From the NCBI RefSeq assembly GCF_003573695.1, contig NC_039368.1, forward strand, positions 78,320,374-78,384,373: a stretch of 64,000 nt of DNA, read 5' to 3'. The stretch comes from Papaver somniferum (lineage: Eukaryota > Streptophyta > Magnoliopsida > Ranunculales > Papaveraceae). A program made the translations under genes and the position numbers. A model generated the notes under the pieces. That model ran no database searches and was not told the DNA's origin. It was given only the letters and a program-made list of their open reading frames with translations. Below, in pieces: positions 1 to 11,622 of this stretch (its first letter is position 1; every line of letters starts with the position of its first letter).

Positions 1-1989
1 TTTAAATTATAAAGATAAAAAATATAATGCAGAAAAAGAAATAACACAAACACCATAAATTTTGTTAACAAGGAAACCCCAATTGCAGAAAATCCCAGGA
101 CCTAGTCCATATTTGAACACCAAATTATAGCATACCATTAGAACTTCATACTGGAATGTAGTTGAGACCGAATCAAACCGTCACGGCAATTCAGTTACAG
201 TTGCGCTCCTTACGCCTCTTGAATTGCAGTAGGACAGTGCACAAATTATTCGCTTAGATAACATCTTTATAGCCTAAGAGTTGCTTCAACTCAACTGAAG
301 AATTTAAACCATCTTTCTCCCACGGATAATTCTATTTGTGATTTCCATTCTGATCAAAGATCAAAGTGACGTAGAAAATTGATTACGATAGACAAAGTTT
401 AAAAAACCTCAAAATCCGGTCTTATGACTCCCGAAAAGCAGCCTAGATTATTATTCACCTCACAAGTCGAAACTTGTGGGATCACAAAGTCTAATATGAA
501 GATACTTTGTTATTTCTATCTATCTTGTTTGAGTGAGTGACTCAACAATCAAAACAAGATCAGGATACTCAAACTATCAACATTACCTGGATTCACGAAT
601 CCCCAGGTGAAGTCTTTTTAGTCGTTAAACCTCATAAGGGTTTGAAGGAGAGGATGACTCTAGTTTACAACTAGGAAACACAGGAATAATATCAGGGATT
701 CAAAGATCCCAGCTGTTAGAGGTTTTCATTTTATAGACTTTTAAGGACAAGGTTGCTTTAGGTTTAAGCTAAGATAGATTTGGAACCAAGCAATCACCGT
801 TAGATGAAAAACTTGACTTGATATTAACATAACAGAATATACACTCTGGTTAGGATGGACCGTAACCGAACCGTGTACAATGACTAGTTCATGTAGGTTA
901 GCCGAAACTATCCAATTGAACGATAAGCTTAACCATTTTCATATAACACTTTGAGACTTTTCTTGAATCACACATATGATAAAAAAATGTCTAGATTGTG
1001 TTTTTAGAGAGTTGTTCAAATGCTGATTATCTCGTAGAAATAATATTGATGCATCTGAAAATATTCGATAGTGTAAGTACGTGTACTGTATCCATTTGTT
1101 AATGTCTTTGTCATAATACGTGTTCCGGGTATGGATAGCCTTAAGGAAAATAACGATTTCAGGAACTCACAGATCTTTTATGGTTTGTATATCGGGTATG
1201 CATACTGTTTTCGGTAGCAAAACCAACAAATCTTTTCCGTTTTTCATGTTGGGTATCCGTACCGTTCCTGGTTCACGAATCACAGACTTTTTGTGGCGTC
1301 GATACCGGATATGCGTACCACAAAGTCAGTGCCGAACTATAGCCGGTACGTGTACTGCGGATACGGACTTACAACAGTTCTCCCAGTATGTGAATTGGTA
1401 TGCATATGCAGATTAACAGTAGTTCTATCTCTCCCTAATAATCAATATGAAACATTCCCAAGTAACATCAATGACACATACCACTGTTCCAGGATATTTT
1501 CAAATGATTAAATCCTGAATCATAATTTAAGTCATGAACAATAACTTGTTCTTAACCAAATTCATCAAGTATGAACAAATGTTCTTAAGCTTATATAGTC
1601 ATATTTCGAGAAGATATTCAAGATAATTAAGCTTATATAGTCATATTTCGAGAAGATATTCAAGATAAACTTAACTCGAAATTTCTATTGTGCATGTACT
1701 GTCTAATTTAGTCATGCGACAATGTCTCAAAGATAGAAAGGTGAAAACTTGAGAAATAGGTGGTTCAATCTTCACTTACCTTTTGATATTGAAGTTCTCC
1801 AATGATCCTGTTGATCTTCGCCTTCAAATGGTTGGACGCAGTGATATCCGAATCTCAACTACACACTTCTATCCTAATCCGAGACTGACTAAATGTAGAT
1901 TAGAAATCAAGACACAGTTTTGACAACTAAATTTGACAACAAGCTCGAGAAAGAAATCCTTGTGAGTTCGACCGAGCAATGCTATAACA
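1..1989 (-). mobile_element. Partial long LTR (same family as the solo LTR at 28510-30946)
   Basis: The plus strand ends with the motif GAGTTCGACCGAGCAATGCT and then TATAACA at 1989, almost identical to the right end of the solo LTR. The left part (from about 20) matches the block around 28830-29050, including a stretch about ataatgcagaaa, gttaacaaggaaacc and cagttgcgctcctta. Read on the minus strand the LTR would begin TGTTATAGCATTG. The window start cuts it, so I cannot say whether it belongs to a full element or is solo. No polypurine tract is visible just beyond 1989, so position 1989 looks like the outer edge. No coding region is convincing inside it; short ORFs are chance. I infer a Ty1/copia family with very long LTRs from its resemblance to known plant LTRs, without proof. 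Confidence 0.8.
1585..1668. repeat. 42-bp perfect or near-perfect tandem duplication
   Basis: The unit starting ttaagcttatatagtcat occurs at 1585-1626 and again at 1627-1668. It lies inside the partial LTR. The matching part of the solo LTR (about 30560-30610) has a single related stretch (tttcgagaaatatg), so the duplication probably arose in this copy. Confidence 0.85.
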
Positions 1990-2839
1990 TTTAAAAATAG
2001 TCATATCTCCTCATTGCCTTAAGAATTATGCAAACTTGAACTAGGTCATCTATTTAGGGATGGCGGGAGTATATTTTAATCCGAAAAACCAAAATCAAAT
2101 GCTTGCTCAAGTTTGGGTTGAATATTTTGAATTGGGGTTTGGATACTATAGAAACAAAAAAATTATTTGAGATTGCCAGCGCTGTTGGTACTCCGATGAG
2201 AGTTGATGATGCCATTTTGTCTCATTGATTTGTACCCATTTTCCGAGTACTGGTTGAATTTTATTTAGCCGAGACTTTGCGTGAAGGAATCCTACTTGAA
2301 AGAGCGGGTTCTGCCTTTTTGGTACCAGTGTTGTACGAAAAAATGCCTGCATTTACGCGTAATAGGATATGTTCAATAAGATTATAATACGAAAATGGGA
2401 AATCATGCACAATTGGCTCATACCAAGATAATTAATCCATAAAGCAAAAAGTCTACGTACCCAAAGACCTCCGGTCTACAGGTGTTAAGTATGGTGGGAA
2501 AAATCGTACCACCAATATAACGGAGGAAATAATTATAAATGCGAGCATTGGTGGTGAATCAAGCAGTGATGCTATAATTAATACGAAGGAACATATAATG
2601 GTGAGGGGATCTAGTGGAGACGGTGAAGCTTCCGCACTAGTTTATGAAACTCCCATCAATCTGAGACGAGCTGAACAAACAATTAAGTGAATGATAGGGA
2701 ACATGTGGTTAACATGGAAATTGTCGATGATGTTTTAGTTAAGGTAGAGATCGTAGCTATGAATTCTCCGAGAAGTGAAATTATAGTTAAGGTGGGTATA
2801 CTTAGTGTCAATAGTGTTCGACTTGCATTTGTTGAGTAA
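1990..2839. other. Intergenic, no gene seen
   Basis: Stops occur in all frames. From about 2640 the plus strand reads like decayed coding sequence leading into the ORF at 2840, with frame breaks. I see no RNA gene, repeat array or element boundary. Confidence 0.5.
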
Positions 2840-3304
2840 ACATCGCTTCAAGCAGCTAACCAAGCCATTGAAGAATTAGCAACAAATGTTGCTAACAGAA
2901 GATCTCCAATTACCACTAGTCCTGTTAGTAACATTGTTAGTACTATGACTCCCTTTTATTTGAAAGGAACTCGTTGGGCAGACTTATTTGAGGAGGTACA
3001 TGAAATTTATTCACAAATAACAAGAAACAAAGAATGGTTCTCCTCCCACAAGCTGAACAAGAAACAAAGAATGGTTTCCAGTGTAGATACTAATAGATTT
3101 AATATACTATCCATGTATATAAATGATAAGAAATATGATGATTATCCAGTATTTTCATCATCGCCGAGCCTAGAGAACATGGTGATTGAAGACACTCCTT
3201 CTCCTCCATCAGATGATTTTAATCCAGTTTTCCGCAAGATGTCAAAACAAGAAATTTACATGAAATGTTTTGAAAAGAATTATCAGATGAAATGCTTTAC
3301 ATGA
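2840..3304 (+). pseudogene. Unrecognised ORF remnant
   Basis: An open frame follows an in-frame TAA at 2837-2839 and runs to TGA at 3302-3304; the first in-frame ATG is at 2945, giving 119 residues. It contains an Ala/Asn-rich start (AANQAIEELATNVANRR), a Trp-containing segment (TRWADLFEEVHEIYSQI), and a duplicated-looking NKEWFSSHK / KKQRMVSS stretch. Frame upstream of 2837 also reads as protein with stops. I do not recognise the family. It may be the tail of a degraded transposon ORF or host gene; the lack of homologous context leaves this open. Confidence 0.3.
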
Positions 3305-3359
3305 GATTATTGACGTAATTTCTCATTTTTCTGACTCTTGTGTTTTTCTTTTATTTTTT

Positions 3360-4118
3360 TCTTTTTATTATAAAAAAAAGGCGCCGCAAAGGCTTTCTTT
3401 AAGAAAAGAATCAAATACAAGGTACAATGTCGATAGAGGGCAACCTAATAACAAGTTGCGCTCCAACACCTTTTTGGATAGCAACAGCTACCCTGTGAAA
3501 AATAGAACCACCTATCTTGTAGTTAGCATCATAGTTAGCAAGGAAATTTCTTAATCTATTAAAAAAAAAACAAAATCATCCCATAATTCTCCCAAAGTTC
3601 CAAAACTCCAAAACCGAGACCATGAGTCGTGCACTTGTCTAAGTATTTGGCCCTTCTGTGGCTAATGGCTGCGGATATAGCACGTCCAGGTGTGAAGTTG
3701 AGGAGTCCTCCTCCTGAGAAGGGTGAGATGCCAGTAACATCCAAACATGTATCTTGACCATTTTCCCAGTCGTAAACCATGATGTCTGCCAGCTTTGAAG
3801 TGGTACCATCAGCCAAGAAACTTAACGCAACCTCCTTCCTTGCTGCAACACTATCTCTATAACATATATCCATAACAACATCTCGAACTAGATCATGTCT
3901 AAATTTACCTCCAACTCCGTTTGCACAATGGATTACATGGTCGCCGAAGACATCCATATCATGGTTGCAACATGGGTAAGAACTGTCCTCACCAAATAAA
4001 GGCACACCCAACATGTACTGAAGTATAGATGTTTGATTAAGTTCATCTATGGGTATTGATTTCAAAAAATCCAAGGCATGAACCACTTTATTACTTTGCC
4101 AGAGAGGTGCGTCCCTTA

Positions 4119-4121
<3 letters not shown>
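3360..4121 (-). pseudogene. Non-LTR retrotransposon copy 0: C-terminal endonuclease-like fragment
   Basis: Minus-strand reading from about 4120 gives the last ~220 residues of the element family seen at 4122-7569. It has the zinc-knuckle-like cluster CCNHDMDVFGDHVIHC (C-C-H-C), then RHD, then KLADIMVYDWENGQD and CLDVT: the CCHC, RHD and (A/P)D...D order of restriction-like endonuclease domains in R2-type elements. A frameshift at an A/T run near 3560 puts the end (IQKGVGAQLVIRLPS) in another frame. The 3' UTR carries AAAGCCTTTGCGGC, similar to copy 1. The 5' side stops abruptly at the (TTA)n tail of copy 1. There is no RT portion of this copy in the window. Confidence 0.75.
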
Positions 4122-4162
<41 letters not shown>

Positions 4163-4163
4163 T
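4122..4163. repeat. (ATT)n microsatellite, 3' tail of copy 1
   Basis: About 13 ATT units on the plus strand (AAT on the element's strand), directly after the conserved 3' UTR of copy 1. It sits exactly at the junction with copy 0, so it marks the integration end. Confidence 0.9.
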
Positions 4164-4261
4164 TATTTTTTTTATGGAAAGGGGCCACGAAGGCTTTTAA
4201 TAAAAAAAAGAAACATACGAAAATTTACAATGATTTGGCAGAGAGACGCGCGACAAGTTGG

Positions 4262-5064
4262 GCCACAATGCACAAAAGATTCATTACATGGCGGTAGTAG
4301 GAAGCCGAGCTACGATCTGGGCGCCTATACCTTTTTGAATAATAATACCTAGTCTATGAAATAAAGAATTACCAAATTTAAGATTAGCGTCATTATTAAC
4401 TAGGAAGTTTCTTAATCTCCTTAGAAGCAAAACTAAGTCTTCTCCCAACTCTCCTAGGATAGAAAAGGCTAGAGCTTTGAACCCATAGCCAGGGCAGCAC
4501 ATGTATCTAAATATTTGTTACATTTGCGGCTCACAGCGGCATTGATTGCATGGCCCAGGGTAAAACTACGGGTTTTGGCAGTGGTGAATGGCGAGACTCC
4601 TGTGACGTCAAAACATACATCTTTGCCATCTTCCCAGTTGTGGATGAAAATTTCCGCCAATTTAAGATCTTTTGCATCCGTAGACCGCAATCCTAGGGAG
4701 ACTTATTTCCTTTCCGGTATCCCTGCCTTGTGGAAGATATCTATGATACCGTCTCGTGCCATATCATGTCTGAACTTCAAACCCATCTCACTTGCACAAT
4801 GGACTGCATGGTCTGCATAGATGTCCATAGGTTTTCCACATACAGAGCAGGAACTGTCAGCTTCAAAAAATGGTATGGCTAACCTGTACATGAGAATGAA
4901 ACGAAACTGCCGCGGTCCAACTGTTTGGTTCAACCCACTAATAGGTACAACCTTGAGGAAGTCCATTGCATGTTCTCTCCAATTACATTGCCAGATATGT
5001 GTTTCTCGGTCACTCAGGTTGAAGCAAAGTGGAATGTTCTCTTTGACAGCAAAAAGTATAACAT
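4262..5064 (-). pseudogene. Copy 1 C-terminal region: CCHC knuckle and endonuclease-like domain
   Basis: Reading minus from about 5064 gives NIPLCFNLSDRETHIWQC, a linker (DFLKVVPISGLNQTV), the knuckle CSVCGKPMDIYADHAVHC (C-x2-C-x9-H-x3-C), RHDMARDGI, then KLAEIFIHNWEDGKD and CFDVTGVSPF. It ends with FHRLGIIIQKGIGAQIVARL. In R2-type elements the equivalent order is a CCHC knuckle, an RH(N/D) motif and a PD...D catalytic core; here the first acidic position is AEI in this copy and ADI in copy 0. The TAA at 4703 replaces a Glu codon (copy 0 and copy 2 read KEV). A frameshift lies near 4495. Function is inferred from motif order only. Confidence 0.65.
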
Positions 5065-6642
5065 CGCCAGTGATTTCATGGGATGGGGGGCGATATTGTT
5101 AATGCTGAAGTTGGAGGACGATAAAACACAAGCTTGCATGTAAGTGTGAAGAGCATGATCATACCTGGGGCTCAGATCAGATGGAGATGGGCATTGTAAA
5201 ATAGCATCTTGCAAGTATGTAGTTTGTGTGTAAGAAGCCAAGAAACAATATTTGGAGGTGTCTGCCATTGTGTATATGTCGAAGCCACCATATTTGAGTG
5301 GCAAGGTAGCCATTCTTTGTTGTACCAGGCCAAATACTGCCTCATCACCAACTGTCAGTCGTCGCATATATTGAAGAAGATAATTGTCGTACCGACTGAT
5401 GGCTTCCTGTAATGCATTACGGCTAGTAGTGCGGAGTGAGAAGTAGAGTCTCGAAACACTAGTGCAGTTTCGAAGCAAAAGTAATTCAGACTGTGGGTCT
5501 TTTAGCTACTGTACTTTCTCCATTAACTGGACAGTTTTATCCACCCTGATTAGAACAATATCACTGCAAAATTGAGCATCTAAGCTGACAGGTCCGCCTA
5601 GCAGTTTTACTCCCCTCGATGATCTGCCAATGTCTGCTGGAAAAACACCTTCTTGACAGGACCTTGGATCCGGTGATGGCCAGAAAATTTCAGTCTTTTT
5701 GAAGTTTACATGTAAGCCCCGTTTAGGTCCTTCGGACTGTATGAGTTTTAGTGCCTTAGCCACTTCCAGTGTATCACCTGCAATGGTACCGTCATCCAGG
5801 TACCATGCATGAAAATCCAAATTGCATTGTGTGGAAATCATGTTGAAAAGAGGCTGTAGGGTTAGTGCAAATAATAAGGGACCAAGAGGGTCTCCCTGTT
5901 GTACACCTTGAGTAGAAAATAGGATAGAGTCGTTGTAATATATCCTAGATGGCTGGGAATAACAAAACTCTACCCATCGAGCAATATCAGGGTAACGTGT
6001 CCTAACTTCTCTGATTAACGCAGTTCTATCAACAAGATTGAAGGCATTGCTAAAATCAATGAGAATCATTGTACTTGTGTTACACGCACCTTTAATTTCC
6101 AGCAGTCTATTAGATGCATGTAATATACATTCTCCACCACATGGTACTCCGATGCCAAATTGATGTGTGCCTAAGTAAGAAGCCAACTGTTTACATGCTG
6201 TAGTGGCAGCCAGTTTTGAGCAAAGCCGCCTCCATATTGTCCCAACTGCAATTGGCCTTAGTCCTCCTGGATTAAGTAATGGGGTTAGAGGAGCGCTTGC
6301 TATGTATTCACCGAGAATAGGAGGACATTTGCCGCCGAGCCACAAATTGATTACCCCTGTCATCGACTTTAGGAGTTCTTCACTCACTGCTGCTGCAGGG
6401 CCACTTAAGGCATCTAACAGATGTTTCGCCCTAAGGCAGTCTCGACCACTTGAGGTGCCTTTAGGGAATCTCTTGATGGCAGCTAAAACTTGTGCAGTAT
6501 CCACTGATAGAGCAGCAGCAGGGACATATTCAGTTGGGATGTATGGTGGTGGAGCATAAGGGTGCTTAGATTGAAGTTCATACAATGTTTCAGGCGTAGA
6601 TGATGCTATGCCGTAACCCAATTTCTTTCTACAGGCATCCAA
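5014..6642 (-). pseudogene. Copy 1 reverse transcriptase
   Basis: The frame from 6642 to 5506 gives about 378 residues of RT: fingers motif FPKGTSSGRDCLRAKHLL (59-76), LRPIAVGTIWRRLCSK (128-143), motif A ILIDFSNAFNLVDR with Asp196, motif B QQGDPLGPLLFAL (248-260), and motif C WYLDDG with Asp283-Asp284. Asp196 and the DD pair are the metal-binding triad. YLDD in place of the usual FADD/YADD of plant LINEs is distinctive. After a TAG at 5506 the same frame continues to 5014 through a thumb-like region (ELLLLRNCTSVSRLYFSL; LPLKYGGFDIYTM). The start shown is not an ATG, so this is an internal part of a larger polyprotein. It is inactive as it stands. Confidence 0.8.
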
Positions 6643-6747
6643 ATTAGTATTCTTCTTTTTCCTCTTACTGGACTACCCTTGTTTGGTACTTTGGATGGAA
6701 GATGTAAACAGTTGCTGAGCCAAGTTTATGCATCCATTAGACTCCCT

Positions 6748-7569
6748 CTACTGAGCCAGAGATTGGTTAATTGTTGCAGTTTGAAGCTTCCTGCGATTGC
6801 TAGAGCGTTCTTCAGATGAGTTCTTTGGCTTGTAGAGGTTTAACGTGCATACAGGGAGCAATGAAAGTTGGAGCCATGCATCCATGCTATTGGGATTTGC
6901 AAGTACTGCATCCAAGGTAGCTTTAAGGGTACGGGAAAAATTCAATCTGCACTATGGGGGTATACATACAACAGTAGGTCTGTGCTTCTGATAGATGCTG
7001 TTGAGTAACTCCACCGTGAGACCACTATCCTGGATTATCTGAGAAGCAGTGTGTGTATAAGCCATATCACTTGATTCCCCTTGGGGTTTCTCAACACCAT
7101 GAATTAAAAAAGTAACCCTGCCTTCATTGTATGGACCAAGAATTGCATCACTCGGTTGATGATTGCTACATGGCTTCTTCCAGGCATGGACATGTAAGCA
7201 TTGGATGCACAACCACATCTGCATGGCACTCAGACTTTTCTCCCATGCAAGATAATAGTCAATGTTATTATGGATTCTATTTCGGCATTTTCCCTTGTCT
7301 CTTTCTATTGGGAAGTGCTTAGCATGAATATGTTTGTAAATCGCAATCTTGGCATACCCTCTGCCTGCAACACCACCAATGTACCCATCATAATTCTTAA
7401 ATGGACAAGGGATTTTGTCACTCTGCGACAACGTTGATGGGTATGTTGATGGCCCTTGAGAAGATGTGGACTGAGAAGATGGTGGAGGATGTACATCTTC
7501 TGCAGCAGAATAAGTGGATGATCTGGTTCTCGTCATGACACAGGGATGAAAGAAAAACACGCAATACAA
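6748..7569 (-). pseudogene. Copy 1 N-terminal Cys/His-rich region
   Basis: The frame 7569-6748 is interrupted by one TAG at 6952 (copy 2 has Ser there). It holds a Ser/Pro/Thr-rich start, then CPFKNYDGYIGGVAGRG with His-x4-His-like residues 25-30 further on, and MWLCIQCLHVHAWKKPC (C-x2-C-x9-C). Copy 2 keeps CPFRRYDGC...RHLFDQH, a clearer C-x7-C-x16-H-x4-H finger. Such fingers in non-LTR elements bind nucleic acid and may help choose the target. The second half (LNFSRTLKATLDAVLANP) is alpha-helical in character and conserved with copy 2. Confidence 0.6.
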
Positions 7570-8638
7570 TTAGGAATTAAGGAATAGGAAAATAAGGTTT
7601 CAAATTAGGCAAACATCCTCAGTTGAAAACTTAAAGTACCATTCATCAAAACACTAATTAGAGACCAGGGAAGTAGCTTGACTGGAACTTAAACCCAAAG
7701 AAAACCAACTGCTTCTGCAAACCACCACTGCAGTAAATCCCTTGCTACTTCTTGAAGGCCCTCAGAATAATGCTTCTATAGGATACCAAATACACTAAAG
7801 GCTCAAAACAAACAAGTTTGACTACTGTTGTCTCAAAGAAAGAAGGTGAAGAATTGGAATTACTACGCCCCCTAATTTTGTTAAACCTGCACAAAACCTT
7901 GAATTCCAATACAACCACACCTAATTATGTAACAATAACCACTCACATAGAAAAATTCAAAACCAAAATTCGAAATACAAACTACACCTTCAAAGAAATC
8001 TGCTACAACAAACACCTATACAGATAGGGGAAAAAAAAGAAAACACTTACTGAAGAACTTCAGTTTATGAAACACCACTTCCTTGCACCACTGAGGATTC
8101 AGAGATATCAATCCTCAAAACCCCAAAACAACTCCCTTCACAAAGGATAAACTTCAGAGCTAGTGAAACTTCTCCCACAATGCAGAACTTGCAACACTAA
8201 TGATGAAGAACTAGTAGCTTTAAACTCCCCTAGCACCACAGAAGATGGAGAACTAGTACAGTATACTATCCACAGTTCTACAATCAACGTAAAACCCACT
8301 TCCTGAACTCCTGTTATAGCCAATCGAAGAACCCACAATTCAGATGCTCCACAATTGCACAAAGAAAACCCCAATTCAGAATCTACAAACACTCTTAAAT
8401 TCGAATTCACAAAACCCTAGATACGAATCGCACATAAAAGAAATTTTTTGATGTTGATGATGAAGATGTAAAAACTCACACAAGAAAGAAGGAAACAAAG
8501 AAATTTCGATGTTGATGGTCTGGTAAAGATGAAAATTCAATTATGTTCACAGAGAAGAAAAACCCTAAATTCGAATTGCATAGAGAAAAACCCCTAATTT
8601 TGAAAATTCAATTAAGTTCACAGAGAAGAAAACCCCTA
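7570..8638. other. No gene; possible 5' leader of copy 1
   Basis: AT-rich sequence lies between the N-terminal frame of copy 1 and the (ATT)n tail of copy 2. On the minus strand it contains TTAGGGTTTTTCTTCTCTGT-like stretches, and the phrase ttcacagagaagaaaa occurs twice (about 8543 and 8617), which resembles a plant promoter or 5' UTR. No ORF is convincing. It could be the 5' UTR and promoter of copy 1, but I cannot mark its boundary. Confidence 0.4.
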
Positions 8639-8664
8639 ATTTATTATTATTATTATTATTATTT
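8639..8664. repeat. (ATT)n tail of copy 2
   Basis: About eight ATT units on the plus strand, followed by ttttattatataaaatagtgc; the same type of tail as copy 1. Confidence 0.85.
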
Positions 8665-8714
8665 TATTATATAAAATAGTGCCAGTGGCATTGTATTAGA
8701 AAACGGAAATATGT

Positions 8715-9984
8715 TCAACTTACATCGTCAGAAGGGGGTGTAGGAAGCCGAGCAATAAGCTGGGTACCTACCCCTTTCTGAATAACAATTCCTAATGTAT
8801 GAAATATAAAACTTCTTATTTTAGCATTGGTGTCATGATTCACTATACAGTTTTTCAGCTTCCTCAAAAGTGTTTCAATATCTTCGCTGAGACTGCCAGA
8901 AGTTGTGCAAGCAAGAACACCGAAGCCATACCCATGTTCCGAACACTTGACTAAATATTTATTGCGTTTATGCGTAATAGCCTCTGAGACTGCTTGTCCA
9001 AGTGTGAAGTTACGATATCTGCTATTAGTGAACGGGGAGACAATAGTGACATCAAAACAAACATCACGGCCATTCTCCCAATTGTACACTAAAACATATG
9101 CCGGAATCAGTCCAGAGTTACCATTAACAAAGCCAAGCGATACCTCTTTTCATGCTGCAACTCCCGCTTTATATAATATGTCACCAAACAGGTCTGGTAC
9201 AAGATCATGTCTGTATTTTGAACCTACGTCCTTGGGACAATGTAATGCATGATCTCCATAGATGTCCATCGGTCGACCATAGCTAATTCATTGCTCACCT
9301 TCGACGAAGATGGGTATACCTAGTTGGTAACAAAGTACCGATCTGAACTGCCTGGATCTGACGGCCTAATTGAGTCCGTTGATGGGTATAGCTAGCAGGT
9401 AATCTTGAGCGTGTTTCTCCCTACTGCACTGCCATAGAGCCGAGTCCCTTTCCGTCAGATTGAACTAACTGGGCATGTTTCTAACAACATCTTTGAATTA
9501 ATGCACTGCCAGTAAACGCATAAGGTGAGAGGAAATGTCTTCAATGCTGAAGGTATAAGGTAGCAAGCCACAAACATTCATATAATGATCCAGTGCCTGT
9601 TGGAAAACCGCACTGGGTTCAGGGACTGTAGAATGACGCAAGATGTTAGTCTGTAGGTGTCGAGTTTGGAAACAGGATGCGAGGAAGCAGTAATTCATGG
9701 TATCTTCCATGGTGTAGATGCCCACTCCTCCTTATTTAATGGGAAGAGAAACCAAACGTTGTTGAAGTTGTCCAAATCCTGCGCTATCGCCTATAACTAA
9801 GTGCCTTAGATATTTCATTAGGTGCTCATCGAACTGGGTTTGGGCGCACTGGAGAACTAACGGCTTGGTAGTTCTCATAGTGAAATAGAGCTTTGAGATG
9901 CCAGTGCAGTTACGCAGGAGGAGCAGTTCAGATTGCAGATCTTTCAATCGCTTGACGGATTCCATCAGCCCAATCGTTTTGTTG
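8715..9984 (-). pseudogene. Copy 2 C-terminal part: RT thumb, knuckle and endonuclease-like region
   Basis: From 9984 the minus strand gives VNKTIGLMESVKRLKDLQSE, then RNCTGISKLYFTMRTT, a TAA, GIYTMEDTMNYCFLASCFQT, a degraded stretch 9240-9490 with several stops, DIYGDHALHCP (knuckle, one Cys pair degraded), KYRHDLVPD, and VYNWENGRDVCFDVTIVSPF. It ends QKGVGTQLIARLPTPPSDDV at 8715. Compared with copies 0 and 1 the CFDVT core and the terminal QKG(V/I)G(A/T)Q motif are the best conserved parts. Confidence 0.7.
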
Positions 9985-9989
9985 ACTCT

Positions 9990-11600
9990 TGATAAACACA
10001 TTTTTGTGTCTAATTTGATCTCAATACTATATATTGTTGGCACTCAATTTTGTACTAATTTTGGTATTTTATGTGTTTGTAGGCATTTTTGGGAAATAAA
10101 CATTTTTGGAAAATTCGGCTCGAAAAGTTGATTTTGGCACCCGGAGGGCGCATGTTATTCAGACTCTTAGTTTTGGATAAGGGGCACCTCAATTTATAAG
10201 GGACACCTCAGTTGGAAACATTCTATTTACATTCCACAGACGGTTAAGGGGCACCCATCTTCTCCAATTCAAACTACGGTTTTGGCGGGTATTATTACAG
10301 CAGAAGAACATGATCAGGGTTCCGATTTTGGAGCTATTTTAGAGAGATTCAATGGATGGGATTCTTTGGGATAACTTGATTAAGCGTAACAGGCGTGGTA
10401 TGATTGGTCGTTTCGATTGAATTTGGCTAGCTAATCCAACAGACGAAATCAGGGCAGTTCGTGCATGAGAGATTATCACGGGATATTTGGATGATACGTA
10501 TCGCATGGGAGAATATTTTCTTCTTTATTCAACAAGATTCTACCAGTCAAGCCAAGCTAAACAAGGAAATCCAGCTCAGAACACACGTGTGAGAAGAAAA
10601 GGAAAATTAAAGAGGAGAAATAAAATCTTGGGATTCTGTGTGCAATATTTGGGAAGATTTTATGTGTTTAACCCCGTGAAACACATATTCAACATGTTTA
10701 ACTGTGTAAGATTCAAATCATCACAGGATATTCACCAACAGACGCGTGCAGAGATTAAAAAGGGAAATTATTCCCGTATTGTGCAAAGAAATAAAAGAGA
10801 AGATTAGGAGCAGTTATGAGGGAATATTTGGTCGCTTTCGAGTATATAAAGGGTGCCCGTGTTCATAGTAGGGGGATGGAGAGTTAGGATACGGAAGAGG
10901 GTGAGGAATCAGAGTTGCAGAGCTTGTCTCTGCTGCTGCCATTGAATGAGAGAACGAAGAACATAAGACGCCCACGAGCAGTCGTTTTGATACAGTGACA
11001 GCGACAATTAATAGTTATCGTTCTCTGTAACAATTGAGTTTGTAACAAATATAAGTGATACAACCAGGTTTTTATTATTTTTCTCCCGTTTCATTATTGT
11101 GAACACGTTTTTGAGCAATGCAAAATTCCTTTGAGTGTGTTTTCACCATGCGAAGCTAGAACCCATTGTTGGGACAACAGAGGAAGCAACTTTTCATGAT
11201 TGTGGTAAATGAATTAATTCTTTATATGACTTTTTGCATAGATTTAATTGAGTTATGATTTCTACTAATTATTTATTATTTTGTTTGATGTCGCATGCTT
11301 GGTTTTAATTACTTTTGATGCGTCATGCTCACAACATACAATTAATGTTTTATGAAATCTATTTTTGGCAAATAATTAGAGTCACAACTTCTTTTGTTTG
11401 AGCTATATTGTTTAGATTTAATGATTGAACCACAAGAATATGAAAAGTAGTGAAATCCTGCGTCCTAGTATCTCTTCATCCCGTGACCTTATTTTGTATA
11501 TTTTCCTTTGTTTTTAGTATTTTGTATATTCAAGCCTAAATCAATCTCAACAAAGTCCGAGTGAACGACAACCTTCTTACCATTAGATAAAATACGATCA
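9990..11600 (+). repeat. LTR1 5' LTR
   Basis: Starts TGATAAACACATTTTTGTGT, a hairpin whose stem is damaged by one change (AAACACA against TGTGTCT); the 3' LTR keeps TAGACACA/TGTGTCTA. It ends AAAATACGATCA just before the primer site. ORF 10487-10807 inside it has no support as a gene. Confidence 0.9.
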
Positions 11601-11602
11601 AT

Positions 11603-11622
11603 TTTTGGCGCCGCCGACGCGG
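11603..11622 (+). promoter_or_regulatory. LTR1 primer-binding site (tRNA-Asp-like)
   Basis: TTTTTGGCGCCGCCGACGCG directly follows the 5' LTR. TGGCGCC is the start of the tRNA-Asp complement used by Athila-type elements. Confidence 0.8.

Larger units (their letters stand above)
4122..7569 (-). mobile_element. Non-LTR retrotransposon copy 1 (RT plus restriction-like endonuclease type)
   Basis: This is a near-complete but decayed minus-strand element. In order: N-terminal Cys/His region (7569-6750), reverse transcriptase (6642-5506), linker, and C-terminal CCHC/endonuclease-like region (about 5010-4284). Then comes a 3' UTR with AAGCCTTCGTGGCCCC, and a 3' tail of AAT repeats (plus strand ATT at 4122-4163). 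Short-repeat tails are typical of non-LTR elements. Frame 7569-5014 is one frame broken only by stops at 6952 (TAG), 6745 (TAG), about 6673 (TAG) and 5506 (TAG); a frameshift follows near 5050 and another near 4495. No LTRs flank it. The 5' end is not defined; sequence up to about 8638 may be its leader. The absence of an upstream APE domain and the C-terminal CCHC-RHD-D region argue for an early-branching RLE-type clade, not plant L1 or RTE. Confidence 0.75.
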
